Assembly (NCBI GenBank): GCA_963733935.1
Contig: CAVTEQ010000007.1
Location: 186,001-250,000 of the forward strand
Reading direction: 5' to 3'
Source of the DNA: JAHFUA01 sp963733935
Lineage (GTDB): Bacteria > Acidobacteriota > Terriglobia > Terriglobales > Acidobacteriaceae
DNA: 64,000 nucleotides
Part shown: piece by piece, positions 52,609 to 63,767 of the stretch
How the letters are laid out: each line of letters begins with the position of its first letter
Position numbering within the stretch: the stretch's first letter is position 1
Program-made: the position numbers and the translations under genes
The notes under the pieces: generated by a model
Seen by the model: the letters and a program-made list of their open reading frames with translations, nothing else
What the model was told of the DNA's origin: nothing
The model's database searches: none

Positions 52609-53850
52609 ATGCTTCGTGATCTGCTCCAGGAATCGTATGGCGCCATGCGGCACAACCGCCGCCGAACCACGCTCACCATGCTGGGGATGGCGTGGGGCAT
52701 CGCCACGGTAGTCATGCTCCTGGCCTACGGGGACGGCTTCGGGCAGGCCATCAGCAACATCTTCGCTAACTTCGGAACGAAACTGATGGTTCTCGTCCCG
52801 GATCGCACCTCCATGCAGGCCGGCGGCCAGAAGGCGGGTGCGCCCGTCCGCTTTACCATAGAAGATGTGGACCTGCTCACCACCAATCTCCCCCAAATCA
52901 CTAACATCACGCCTGAGGTGACCAAGCAGGCCAGCATTCAGTATGAAACCCGCACCTTCAACTTCAGCGTTACCGGCAACTACGCCAACGTGGTTCCCAT
53001 CCGCGCGCTCAAGGTGGCCGAGGGCCGCTTTTACAGTCCGGAAGAGGAAACCACACGGGCCCGCGTCGCCGTGCTCGGCTCCGAGGCAAAAGAGAAGCTA
53101 TTTTCCGGACAGGAGGCCGTGGGCCAGCACATCCGCATCAACGGCCTGAGCTTCGAGGTCACGGGCGTACTGAGCGCCAAGATGCAAGAGAGCGACGACA
53201 ACCTTAATCGCCTGATCTATATTCCCTTCTCCGTGATGAACCAGATCACGGACACGCATTACCTGAATTCCATCTGGTTCAACTACGAAGTCAACGACTT
53301 CGAGCGGCTGGAGCAATCAGCGCGCGCGGTCCTGGCCACGCAGCACAAGTTCGACAAGGCCGACCGCCGCGCCGTGCGCGTGTTCAACCTCATGAGCCAG
53401 GTTTATCAGTTCCAGATCATCTCGCTCGGCCTGAAGATCCTGCTGGGCTTTATCGGCACCCTCACGCTCGGAATCGGCGGAGTGGGCCTGATGAACATCA
53501 TGCTGGTCTCCGTGACCCAGCGCACCCGCGAGATCGGGACGGAAAAGGCGCTGGGCGCATGCCGGCGCCACATCCTGGTGCAGTTCATGGCCGAGGCGCT
53601 GACCATCACCTTCATGGGCGGGGTGTTGGGAGTCATACTGGCTTATGCGGTTTCGCTCTCTGTCGGCAGGCTCACGCTCTATAGCGCCTTTGCCAAGAAT
53701 GCGGAAGCCGGCGACATCCGCCTGATCATTCATCCGGGAACGCTGATCGCAGCCACGCTCATTCTCACTGCTGTGGGATTGGTCAGCGGCATGGTGCCTG
53801 CAGTACGTGCTTCGCGCATGGATCCGATTGAAGCGTTGCGATACGAGTAA
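52609..53850 (+). CDS. MacB-like ABC transporter permease, second of a tandem pair
   Basis: 413 residues, paralogous to the preceding gene. The N-terminus (MLRDLLQESYGAMRHNRRRT, then TLTMLGMAWGIATVVMLLAY) leads into a periplasmic domain and three helices (LGFIGTLTLGIGGVGLMNIM onward) with RTREIGTEKALGACR. SDDNLNRLIYIPFSVM marks the periplasmic domain. Tight spacing (3 bases) means one transcript. The two permeases probably form a heterodimer, with the ATPase encoded elsewhere. Confidence 0.9.
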   Translation: MLRDLLQESYGAMRHNRRRTTLTMLGMAWGIATVVMLLAYGDGFGQAISNIFANFGTKLMVLVPDRTSMQAGGQKAGAPVRFTIEDVDLLTTNLPQITNITPEVTKQASIQYETRTFNFSVTGNYANVVPIRALKVAEGRFYSPEEETTRARVAVLGSEAKEKLFSGQEAVGQHIRINGLSFEVTGVLSAKMQESDDNLNRLIYIPFSVMNQITDTHYLNSIWFNYEVNDFERLEQSARAVLATQHKFDKADRRAVRVFNLMSQVYQFQIISLGLKILLGFIGTLTLGIGGVGLMNIMLVSVTQRTREIGTEKALGACRRHILVQFMAEALTITFMGGVLGVILAYAVSLSVGRLTLYSAFAKNAEAGDIRLIIHPGTLIAATLILTAVGLVSGMVPAVRASRMDPIEALRYE

Positions 53851-53862
53851 CCCGAAGCGGTA

Positions 53863-55015
53863 TTAATCCAGGTCTGAATGCCGCTTGAGCTTTGCCGTTG
53901 AGGGCTGGGGCTGCGGCTTCGCCTGAGGCGGCTGAAGACGCCGAACCACCACTTCATCCTGCGAGTTGTCACGCGACGAGCGACGAACCCCAGGCTGGGC
54001 AGCCGAGGGCTTCCGGTTCTCGAGACGCATTGCCGCAGGCCGCCGGCCGGCCGGATTGCGCTGGGAAACCACTGGCGAGGGGGTGATGGTAGCCGCGCCG
54101 AAAGGCACGTCCTGTTTAACGTTCGTCAGGACGCCAGGAAGAAACGGCGATGCCGGGCGGCGATTCGCATAGGCGACAAATCCCATGATCAAAAGCAAGC
54201 TCAACCCACAAGCTGTCGCCACTGCCGCTCGGGAGATGGCAATGGGCGCGCGCCGACGCCGTAGGTGAACTGGCCGCTGGGGCCGCCGAGGGAGTTGCGG
54301 CCGCTCGGGCGCCAGCTCGGCCGGCACGGGAAGCACCGTCAGATTGTCGCCGGCTGCTTCCGCCGCGACGACCGGCGCAGTTTCCGGCGGTGGCGGTTGC
54401 TCCGGCGCCGCCGCGGCCTCGCCCGCGATCTTGGTCTGGTGCAGCGCCGCAACTCGTGCTTGCGCCTGCTGCTCCGCGGCTTCGCGTTGCCGCCTGATCT
54501 CCTGCCGCAGCCGTTCCTGAGCCAGCTCGTCCTTGCGTCTGACTTCTTCCTGCTGCCTGGCCGCTTCCGCTTCCAACTTCAACGCCCGTTGCTCGGCGCG
54601 CCGTTGGCGAAAGTCGTTCCACGGAACGTCCTAGCCAGGTCGCTACAGCGGCCAGGGCTCTCCTGACGCCAACGTCCTTTGGACGGCTTTCTATCTCTGC
54701 TTGATCTGCGAACTCCACCGGCTGGCCAGTGATGTCATAAGCAATCGGGACTTTGGCTTTTTGCGGCGGCGCCGGCTCCGGTGCGGGAAGCGTCTCCATC
54801 TCCGCCGCGACCGCAGCCCCAGATTCCACCAAAGCCAACGCCCGCTCCACTGCTTCGGCGGCGCCGCATCGATCCAGATTCAGCTCGAGCTCGGCCGGGG
54901 TGACGCGAAACTCCTCGGGTGAAACCGTTTCGACCGTGTAGCCGAGCGAACGCAGGTATTCCGACGCGCCAACCGCGTCTTGCGGAGTGCGGGTGATGAT
55001 CCGCGCCAGGGGCAT
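53863..55015 (-). pseudogene. Coiled-coil membrane protein, unknown, one frame break
   Basis: About 383 residues when joined. The N-terminal part (ARIITRTPQDAVGASEYLRS, LGYTVETVSPEEFRV) looks like a small SPOR-like or TIR-like fold and is followed by a Glu/Ala region. Then comes a long charged coiled coil (RQQEEVRRKDELAQERLRQE) rich in Gln and Arg, a Pro-rich stretch, one transmembrane helix (AISRAAVATACGLSLLLIMG) and a basic C-terminus. An extra base near 54622-54624 separates the two halves within RS-WNDFRQRR. Topology: cytoplasmic coiled coil, single membrane pass. Family not recognised. Confidence 0.7.
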
Positions 55016-55101
55016 GCTCTTATCGCTAGCGAATGAGAAGCTGCTCTTATTGAGATGCGAAAACTGCCGGGTGCGTCATCTCTCTTTTAAAAATCTGATC
55101 C

Positions 55102-57209
55102 CTAGCGATATTTCTCCAGCACGCCGGCCGCCCGCGCCAGCGCCGCGGCCAGCGCCGCCAGTTGCTGCTCGGTTCCCGGCAGGTCGCCGGCATCGATGGC
55201 CTCGTTGACTCCGGGGATTACGGTGGCGGCATATCCGGTGTAGCGTCCCGGTGCATAGATGGCGTGCCGGAACCACGGACGCCCGGGCAAGCCGTGTGGC
55301 AGCAGCAGAGCGCGCTCTGCTTCACGCAGGGCGCGGTTCATGGCGGCGGCTTCGGCTGCGTCCTTGGGCTGAGCCTGGGAAATGGCGGCGCCCGCGCGGG
55401 CGAAGCGCTCCGCCGCTTCCAGCGCGGCGGCGAAGGATGGCGGCTTGCTGAAGGTCACCTCCGCCCTTCCCTGGGCGGTGCGGATGTAGGCCGCAATCTC
55501 CTTGCCGTAGGTCTCGTAGTCGTAGGGAAGCAGGTCGGCGTCGGCAAAGCGCAGGAGTTCCATGCCGAATACGCGCGCCATCTCCTGCTCGTAAGCGAAG
55601 TCAGGATCGGCAAAGCGCATGAACCACGCCAGGTCATCGAAGGCAGAGTGATAGACGCCATAGCTTCCACTGGAAGCCAGATCGGTCGAGGGAATTCCCA
55701 GGTGCTGCAGGAAGGGCGTGTAGTCGGAACCGCCGCCCAGGTCGCCCACAGGAGCGTCGGCGCGAAGCTGCACTACCGGGGTGCGTCCGGAACCGGTCTC
55801 GGGTTGCTGGGGGTTGTCACCGGCAGCCCGCCAGGCTTGATACACAGTCCCACCCTTTGGACTGGGGACAGCCTTGGCGACCTCGCGGAGGAACTGCTTC
55901 AGACTGGGCGTGGCCGAGGCGCCGAAGGTCGGCCCCGAGACCGCCGCATCCATGTTGAAGTAGGCGGCCGCGCGATCGAGTTCGGCGGCGTGCTGCTCGG
56001 CCCATTCGGTTGAGCCCATCAGCCCGTGCTCCTCGGCGTCCCAACTGCCGAAGATGAGGGTGCGCTTGGGCCGCCAGCCGGTCTTGAGCAGCCGTCCGAC
56101 GCCGCGCGCCGCCTCCAGCATGGCCACGGTGCCGCTGCCGGGATCAACCGCCCCATACACCCAGGCGTCGCGATGATTGCCGGCCAGCACCCACTCATCT
56201 GGATGCACTCTGCCGGGCACGCGCCCGATCACGTCCCAGATGGTGCGGTAGGCGTAATCCTGCTTGAGGTGCATGCGCACCCGCACCGGGCCGGGCCCAA
56301 TGTGATAGGTGAACGGCAGCGCGCCCTGCCAATCGCGCGGCGACTCCGGACCCGCCAGATGCCTCAGGATGGGCTCCGCGTCGGCCCAGGACAGCGGAGT
56401 AGTTGGGACCTTCGGCATCTCCGCCTGCTGCGGCTGGGTGCGTTGCCCGGCCTGCAGCCCGGGCACGGACGCCATACCCGGCGTAGTCGGATCACCGGGA
56501 AGATTAAAGCTGTAGCCGATCGAGCCCCGCTGCACGCCGGTCGCCGGACGCCACGGTCCCCTGGGATAAGGATCGCCCTTGAAGTATCCGTCCTCGAGCG
56601 GATCGGAGTAGATCAGCAGACCGGCAGCGCCGAGCGCTCCGCCAGCATCGCCTTCACCCCGCGGTAGTTGACGCCATAGCGCACGATAACGATCTTGCCC
56701 CGCACATCGACCTTCATCTGCTCCAGGCGCTTGAAGTCCTCCGGGCGGCCGTAATTGGCGTAGACCACGTCCGCCTCGATATCGCCCGAGGGCGACGACC
56801 CGCAGTAGGGCATGACGATGCGCGGATCGTCCTGGTAAGGATCGCTGCTGACCCGCTCCGGGCGGGGCCCGTGCATCTTGACGCCTGGCGGAGCCACCAC
56901 GTCCACACTGATTTCCGAGGGATAGTTAATCCAAACCTTGTACTCGACAATCTCCGTCTCTAAGCCGGCCTCGCGGAATTTCTGCGCCACAAATTCGGCG
57001 GTCTTCTTGTCTTCGGGAGAGCCGGCGATGTGCGGCGCCGAAGTCAGCACGCGCAGGTCTTCCTCGGCAACTTTGGGATCAGGGACGCCAAGGAAGAGCT
57101 TCTCTACTTCCGCCTGCGTGCGGGGTTCGGCCGGAGGCGAAGCGGCAATTACCGGTCCGCTGGTTGCAACCAATGCGACACACAAGGACGCCAGAATGAA
57201 AGATTTCAT
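55102..57209 (-). pseudogene. M28 family peptidase (glutamate carboxypeptidase-like), one frame break
   Basis: About 700 residues when joined, from the ATG at 57209 (MKSFILASLCVALVA signal peptide). The N-terminal half has the PA-domain region (VWINYPSEISVDVVAPPG; VRGKIVIVRYGVNYRG). After a single-base deletion near 56630 (a GGG run reduced to GG in a Ser-Gly-Ala-Ala stretch) the chain continues with LLIYSDPLEDGYFKG. Zinc ligands are in AGNHRDAWVYGAVDPGSGT and GSWDAEEHGLMGSTEW. It resembles PSMA/NAALADase-type enzymes and is probably exported. Substrate unknown. Confidence 0.85.
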
Positions 57210-57475
57210 CGGCCTGTGATCGGACAAAACCAGACACTTTACACCAGCCGCTCGAAACGCGGCGGGCCCGCGGGTGCTGGCAGGCTGCTGGTGGATCACC
57301 CAGGAACACCGGCTGGTGTATCGGGTGAGCAAGAATCGAATCGATTTTCTTCAGGCGCGCTATCACTATTGAAGGCATTGCCGTTGAAGCCCAGGGGGCC
57401 CATCCTATCTCTGACTCTGATTGACTATCCCCATCCCGCGTCCTACCATCCCTTTTACCTAAAAGTGGGGCTTTT

Positions 57476-59923
57476 GTGACCGGCGAGACGATCTCTCATT
57501 ACCGGATTCTGGATAAGCTCGGCAGTGGCGGCATGGGAGAAGTGTACGGAGCGATGGACACCCGTCTGGGGCGCACCGTGGCCGTCAAGTTTCTCTCCGA
57601 GCGGATGGTCGGCGACAAGAACGCGGTTGACCGCTTCCAGCTCGAAGCTCGCGCCGCCTCCTGGCTGAACCATCCCAACATCTGCACCATTTACGACATC
57701 GGCTACCACAACGGCGCGCCCTACATCGTGATGGAGATGCTGGAGGGCGGCAGCCTGCGCAGCCGCATTCAGCAGGGGCCCATGCCGAACGACCAACTGC
57801 TGGACATCGGCGTGCAGATTGCCGACGCGCTCGACGCCGCTCACGCCAAGGGCATCATTCATCGCGACATCAAGCCGGGCAACATTTACGTCAGCGAGCG
57901 CGGCCAGGCGAAGATCCTGGACTTCGGTCTGGCCAAGCTGGCAGCCGAGCGCCGCCGCATGGCCTCGCAGCCGATCAGTGCCACCGGCGAGCCGCTCAAT
58001 GACGTCAGCGACGACAGCCTGACCAACGCCGGCATCATCCCCGGCACCACGTTCTATATGTCGCCCGAACAGGCGCGCTCGGAAGAGCTCGACGGCCGCT
58101 CCGACATTTTCTCCCTCGGCGTTGTGCTCTACGAAATGGCCACCGGTAAGAAGCCCTTCGCCGGCAAGACAGCCTTCCTCACCATGGAAGCCATCCTCAA
58201 CGCCAAGCCGGTCTCGCCGCTGACCCTTAATCCCAAACTGCCGGAAGGCTTCGAGGAGATCGTCGGCAAAGCGCTCGAAAAGGACCGCGAGCATCGCTAC
58301 CGCACGGCCGCCGAACTGCGCCACGACCTGCAACGGCTAAAGCAGGAGAGCGACAGCGCGGCGGCTGTAGCTTCCGGCTCGCGGCCAAGCGCGCTGGCCG
58401 GCAGCCGTACTTTTCGCCGTGCCAGCCCCAAGCACACTTATCTACAGCTCGGCATCCTGGCTCTGCTGGTGATCACGCTGGCGGCGGTTACGGCATGGTG
58501 GGCGCAGCATGGAAAAGCCGTGGTCTCCGGCCCCGCGCCCAACAACACCATCGCCATCCTCCCCTTCCAGAACCTCACCGGCGATCCCGGCAGCGACTAT
58601 TTACGCCTGGCGCTGGCCGACGAAGTTTCCGGCGTGCTGACTCACACCCGTTCGCTCGAGGTCCGTCCCATGTCGGCGACGCAGAAGTACACCGGCAAGG
58701 AAGTCAACCTGGGCAAAGTGGGGCGCGATCTCCACGTGGCCAATCTGCTCACCGGGCATTACATGCGCCAGGGCGACCAGTTGCTGGTCACGCTGGAAGT
58801 GGTGGAAGTGAAGGACGAGCGTGCCTTGTGGCAGGGCAACGTCAACGTGTCCGCCAGCGACATTCTCTCGCTGCAATCGCGCTTGTCCTCGCAGATCGCG
58901 CAAGGATTGCTGCCGGCGCTGGGCCGCGGCATGGGCGGCCTGGAAAGCGCCACCAAGCCGAAAAACGCCGAGGCTTACGACCTTTATCTGCGCAGCGCTG
59001 CTGTGCCTCACGATGTCGGACCCAACCGGCAGGCGATCGGCATGCTCGAGCGGGCCGCAGGCTTGGATCCCAACTACGCCCCACTCTGGGACGCGCTATG
59101 CCACCGCTACTACTACGAGGCTTCCTACGCCGGCGGTGGTACCGTTATGCTCGATCGCTCCGATGCGGCTTGCGCACACGCCGTAGGACTCGATCCCAAC
59201 ATGGTCAATGCCGGAGGTCAACTGGCCACCAATCGCGTGGAACGCGGCAACCTGGCCCGCGCCTATCAGGATGCCGAAGATCTCATCCGCCGGCGTCCGG
59301 ACAGTGCCGAGGCCCATTTCACGCTCTCTTATGTCATGCGCTACGCGGGATTCCTGGACCACTCCATGCAGGAGTGCGAAGTCGCCCTGGGCCTCGATCC
59401 CGGATACTACCGTCTGCGTTCCTGTTCTGAGGCCTTTTACCAAGTGGGCCGGGTTGATCGGGCCATGGATTTTGTGCGCCTCGACGCCAACTCGGAATGG
59501 GGCCGCGCCCACATGCCGGCTGTCTTGCTGCGGGAAGGCAAGATCGATGAAGCCGAAGCCTCCATCAAGAATGTGCCCGACCTCGCGATCTGGTTCAAGC
59601 CCGTGCTTTCGCACTGCCTGCAAAACGGCTCCGTGGTGCCGGAACAGAACATCGACGCCAAGACGCAGGCGGCGCTGCTCGCCATCCGTGACCCCGAGCT
59701 GCTCTATTACCAGGGATCAATCCTGGCCTTCTGCGGCAATCGCGAGCTGGCGGTGCGCATGATCGCAACCGCCATCCAGCACAACTATTGCTCGTACTCC
59801 GCGCTCGAGCTCGATCCGCTACTGGCCAGCTTGCGCGGCACCGCCGATTTCCGCCGCCTCCACGAAGCCGCCACCAAATGCCAGCAGGATTTTCTCATCG
59901 CCCGCACGCGCAAGAATCCATAG
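57476..59923 (+). CDS. Ser/Thr protein kinase with C-terminal TolB-like and TPR region
   Basis: 815 residues, intact. It begins at a GTG (57476); the kinase domain (residues 8-275) holds SGGMGEVYGAMD, the catalytic HRDIKPGNIYV, DFGLAK, the FYMSPEQARSE activation segment and RSDIFSLGVVLYEM. A Ser/Ala linker and one transmembrane helix (LQLGILALLVITLAAVTAWW) lead to the TolB-like domain (IAILPFQNLTGDPGSDYLRL, MSATQKYTG) and a TPR superhelix (AIGMLERAAGLDPNYAPLWD and others). It is an intact paralogue of the broken gene at 29516. Kinase activity is expected; targets unknown. Confidence 0.92.
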   Translation: MTGETISHYRILDKLGSGGMGEVYGAMDTRLGRTVAVKFLSERMVGDKNAVDRFQLEARAASWLNHPNICTIYDIGYHNGAPYIVMEMLEGGSLRSRIQQGPMPNDQLLDIGVQIADALDAAHAKGIIHRDIKPGNIYVSERGQAKILDFGLAKLAAERRRMASQPISATGEPLNDVSDDSLTNAGIIPGTTFYMSPEQARSEELDGRSDIFSLGVVLYEMATGKKPFAGKTAFLTMEAILNAKPVSPLTLNPKLPEGFEEIVGKALEKDREHRYRTAAELRHDLQRLKQESDSAAAVASGSRPSALAGSRTFRRASPKHTYLQLGILALLVITLAAVTAWWAQHGKAVVSGPAPNNTIAILPFQNLTGDPGSDYLRLALADEVSGVLTHTRSLEVRPMSATQKYTGKEVNLGKVGRDLHVANLLTGHYMRQGDQLLVTLEVVEVKDERALWQGNVNVSASDILSLQSRLSSQIAQGLLPALGRGMGGLESATKPKNAEAYDLYLRSAAVPHDVGPNRQAIGMLERAAGLDPNYAPLWDALCHRYYYEASYAGGGTVMLDRSDAACAHAVGLDPNMVNAGGQLATNRVERGNLARAYQDAEDLIRRRPDSAEAHFTLSYVMRYAGFLDHSMQECEVALGLDPGYYRLRSCSEAFYQVGRVDRAMDFVRLDANSEWGRAHMPAVLLREGKIDEAEASIKNVPDLAIWFKPVLSHCLQNGSVVPEQNIDAKTQAALLAIRDPELLYYQGSILAFCGNRELAVRMIATAIQHNYCSYSALELDPLLASLRGTADFRRLHEAATKCQQDFLIARTRKNP

Positions 59924-59960
59924 CGGCTCGGCTAGTTCGACCCTGTGCCGGCCTGCGGTC

Positions 59961-62900
59961 ATGGCCACAGCTTCTTTCCTTCCGCCCGCATCCGCGATAA
60001 TCTGCGAAGCCATGGATTGGGCGGCGGCGGTTTCGCGTATCGGCTTTCGCGCTCCGGAGGCGGCGCAGAGCAACCTGGCGCGCCTGGAGGAACGCCTGCC
60101 GGCAGTAGCCGCGTCGCTGCCTACGCTGCTGGCCGAATCGCCCGACCCCGATGCCGCCCTCAACCTGTTGGAACGGCTCACCGGCACGCCCGACAACCAC
60201 GAGCTGCTACGGAAGCTGGAGCGCAGCCGCTTTCTTGTCCACTATGCCATCGCCGTCTTCGGATACAGCCAGTGGCTCGGCGAAACCCTGATCCAGAATC
60301 CCGACCTCTTCGCCCGGCTCGCCCGCGACCGCACTCTCGACCGCTCCCATTCGCGGGAAGACTTCCTGGAGCACTTCGCGCGCTTTCGCTCACGGTCTTT
60401 CGAGACCGACATGGGGCAACTGCTGGCGCGCTTCAAGAAGCGGGAGTACATCCGCATCATGCTGCGCGATGTGCTCGGCATCGCTCCCCTGGCCGAGACC
60501 ACCGCCGAGATTTCCGCCCTCTCCGACGTGCTCATCGAAGAAGCCGCGCGCCACGTGGACACCAGCCTGCGCAACCGCTACGGCAGTCCCCGCAATGTCG
60601 ACCACGAAGGCCGCGTGGTGGACACGCCTCTCTCCGTGCTTTCCATGGGCAAGCTCGGCGGCAACGAACTGAACTACAGCTCGGACGTGGACTTGCTGTT
60701 TGTATACGGCGACGGCGAACCCGACCCTCCGGGCGAGATCACCAACCGCGAGTACTTCATCCGCCTGGCGCAACAGGTGACCGAGGTGCTCTCGCGCGTG
60801 AGCCGCGAAGGGCCGGTGTTTCGCATCGACCTGCGGCTGCGTCCCCAGGGCGCGGAAGGCGAGCCGGCTGTGCCGCTGGGGCATGCCATCCATTACTACG
60901 CGGAGTTGGCCCGCGACTGGGAGCTGCAGGCGCTGATCAAAGTGCGCCATTCGGCGGGCGACCAGGAGCTGGCGCGGGAGTTCATCCGCGCGGTGCAGCC
61001 CTTTGTTTATCGCGAGGAGCTGAATTTCCTCGCCATTGAGACCGCCGTCAACTCGCTGGAGAAGATCGGGGCGCACCGGCGCAAGCACATGACCGCGCGC
61101 CAGGCCGAAGGCATCGACGTCAAGCTGGATCGCGGCGGCATCCGCGACATCGAGTTCCTGGTGCAGTGCCTGCAGCGCGTCTATGGCGGATCCGAAACCT
61201 GGTTGCGTTCCGGCGGCACTCTGTTCTCGCTGCAGAAGCTGCACGACAAAGGGCACATCAGCGGCAAGGACTACCACGAGCTCAGCCAGGGATACCTGTT
61301 CCTGCGCACCATCGAGCATCGCCTGCAGCTCCGGCGCGGGCAGCAGGTGCATCGCCTGCCGGCTGCCGAGTCCGACCTCTCGGTGCTCTACCGCTCGGCG
61401 GCGGGCGAAGAGGCCCGCGACCGCAGCACCGAGGCTTTCCTGGCGCAGCTCCGCGGAAGCATGGCGGCGGTGGCGGACATCTATGACCGCATCATCCACA
61501 ACCAGCAGGCGCAGGGGCGGCAGGAGCACGAGAGCGGTGAGTTTCGCCTGGCGCCGCCCGAGGCAGGCCGGGAAAATTCCTATCAGCAGATTCTGCAGCG
61601 GCTGGCGGCGGACGCTCCTGCGCTCTATGAAGTGGCGGCGCAGCGCGACCTCACCACCCATACCCGCCGCAACCTGCAACGATTCCTGAGCGCCGCTTTC
61701 ACCAGCTCGGAGCGCTATGCCGCTTTGGTCCACAATCCCCAGGCCGTCGGACGCGCCCTGCGCCTGTTTCAGGTGAGCGACTACCTCACCGACATCCTGG
61801 TGCGCCATCCTCAGGAGCTGAGCGCCATCGAAGGGGACGTTGCCGGAGTCCTCCAACGTTAGGGCGGGAGGGTTCCGGCAACGGTGACCAGATTGGCGCG
61901 CTGTTCAAGGCGGACGTGCCGGGATCCGGGGCACGCGATCCGGTATTCGGCTTCCTGGCTTCGTCCCCTTCTCCCGCGCAGCGAGAAGCTGGGCATGCTG
62001 CGGCAGCACTACCGGCATCGCATGTTCGCGGCCGGCTCTCGCGACGTGATGGACCTGCGCCCGGTGTACGAGTCGCTTTCCGAGATGAGTGCGACAGCCG
62101 ACGATGCCATCGCCGCTGCCCTCGCCCTTGCCGGCCAGCCCCCGGGATTCGCCGTCCTCGCCCTCGGCCGCCTGGGAAGCTGGGAGTTCGACCTGGCCTC
62201 GGACGCCGATCTGCTGTTCGTGCGCGACGAGCAAGCCGAGACGGATGCCCTGATCAAGGTCGCCGAACACACGGTGGAGGCGCTCGCCGCCTACACCCAG
62301 GATGGCACCCTGTTCCCGGTGGACTTGCGGCTGCGTCCGCGAGGCGGCGAAGGCGAATTGCTGGTCACGCCCGAAAGCCTGGCCGCGTATTTCGCCACCG
62401 AGGCCCAGCCCTGGGAGGCGCTCACCTACACCAAGCTGCGCTACATTGCCGGATCCGAGGACCTCGCACTGCGCGCCATGACCGCGGTCGAAGACCAGAT
62501 GCCGCGCTTCGCCAGGGACCAGAACTTTGCCGCGTCAGTCCGCACCATGCGCGCCAAGCTCGAGAAGTCGGACAGCGAATCCAACTTCAAGGTCGCGCCC
62601 GGCGGCTTCTACGACATCGATTACATATTGTCGTATCTGCTGGTGATGTACGGCGTCAAAGACGTGCAGGGAAACACCCGCGAGCGGCTGCACATGCTGG
62701 CGGCGCGCGCCGTGCTTTCAGACGACGACTGCGCCACCCTGGACGCGGCCGCGGAACTGCTGCGCACGGTCGGCCACGTCGTACGTCTGGTTACCGGCCG
62801 TTCGCGCAAGGCGCTGCCCCTGGGCGACCATCCGCGGCGGGTAAGCGAGCAGTTAGTGTCGCGCATTCTGCGACGGACTTTCCGTGACGGCCTTGAACGC

Positions 62901-62993
62901 GAGCTGGAGCAGACGTACAAGCTGGTGCGGCCGGTGTACCGGAAAGTGCTGGGCGCAGAAGACGTGCCATCTTCTGCGATTAAAGGAGCCTGA
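59961..62993 (+). pseudogene. glnE: Glutamine synthetase adenylyltransferase/deadenylase GlnE, two frame breaks
   Basis: Bifunctional enzyme that adds and removes AMP on glutamine synthetase. The N-terminal catalytic domain has the GKLGGNELNYSSDVDLLFVY signature, preceded by the conserved DLFARL and RKREYIRIMLRDVLGI blocks. The C-terminal domain has ALGRLGSWEFDLASDADLLF. Between them a stop at 61860-61862 and a short stretch in another frame (NGDQIGALFKADVPGSGARD, then PVFGFLASSPSPAQRE) interrupt the chain until about 61980, after which the frame resumes with EKLGMLRQHYRHRMF. Two small indels in a 120-base stretch account for this. It ends in TGATG, overlapping the next ATG. Confidence 0.9.
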
Positions 62994-63536
62994 TGGAACA
63001 CAACCTGCAACACACGATATCGCTTCTCACTCGCACTCCTGCCGCTCTCAATGCGCTTTTGCGTGATCTGCCGGAAACGTGGACGTCCCGAAATGAAGGG
63101 GAAAACACCTGGAGCGCGTTCGATGTCGTCGGGCATCTGATTTATGCCGAACGTACGAATTGGATTCCGCGGGCGAGGATGATCGTGGAATTCGGCGAGA
63201 CTCGAGCCTTCGAGTCCTTTGATCGCGCGGGGCACATAGCGAGAGTGTCAAGACAAATCGCTGGGGCAGTTATTGGATGAATTTGCTCGTTTGCGGTCTG
63301 AAAGCCTGGGCGAGCTGCGTGCATTGAATCTGCGGCCAGAGGACCTCGAGCGGCGCGGACGGCATCCTTCCCTCGGAGTCGTTACTCTGTCCGAGTTGCT
63401 GGCTACCTGGGCAGCTCATGACTTGACCCATCTCCATCAAATCTCAAGGATTATGGCCCACCAATACCGGGAGGCCGTGGGTCCGTGGGGCGCATATCTT
63501 GGGGTGCTCAAGTGCGCCGGCCACAGCTCTCCTTGA
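62993..63536 (+). pseudogene. DinB-family protein, one frame break
   Basis: About 180 residues when joined. The N-terminal half (HTISLLTRTPAALNALLRDL; WSAFDVVGHLIYAERTNWI) carries the first His of the DinB metal site in GHLIYAE. An extra base near 63239 shifts the frame; the second half (SLGQLLDEFARLRSESL, then LLATWAAHDLTHLHQISRIM) supplies the remaining His ligands in HDLTHLHQ. DinB-fold proteins are four-helix bundles of often unknown function, some thiol transferases. It starts at the last base of the glnE stop. Confidence 0.85.
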
Positions 63537-63767
63537 AGGGCGGCTCTTCCCGCGCCTAATCCCGCGCTGGTTCTGCAAGGGTCTGGCTTAGCTGTGCTGG
63601 CCCAGCCAAGCCGCAAGCGACGCGGCGCCCGCGATCGGCGTACAATAATCCTGTCTTCCCGCGGAGTGATGAACGTCACAATCCGGCGTGACGTCAGGCA
63701 TACGCCGGCGGGTGTGCCGCTGGTTATAATTTCCCGTCCTTTGAACAATCTTGCGGAGGTGTGTGAC
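63537..63767 (+). promoter_or_regulatory. icd leader: dyad ACGTCAC/GTGACGT and -10 box
   Basis: The spacer contains a perfect 7-bp dyad with 8-base gap, ACGTCAC (63673-63679) and GTGACGT (63688-63694), which looks like a regulator site. TATAAT is at 63725-63730, 30 bases after the dyad; no convincing -35 is seen. A GCGGAGG ribosome site (63754-63760) precedes the icd start. No gene is apparent in the first 130 bases. Confidence 0.5.
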
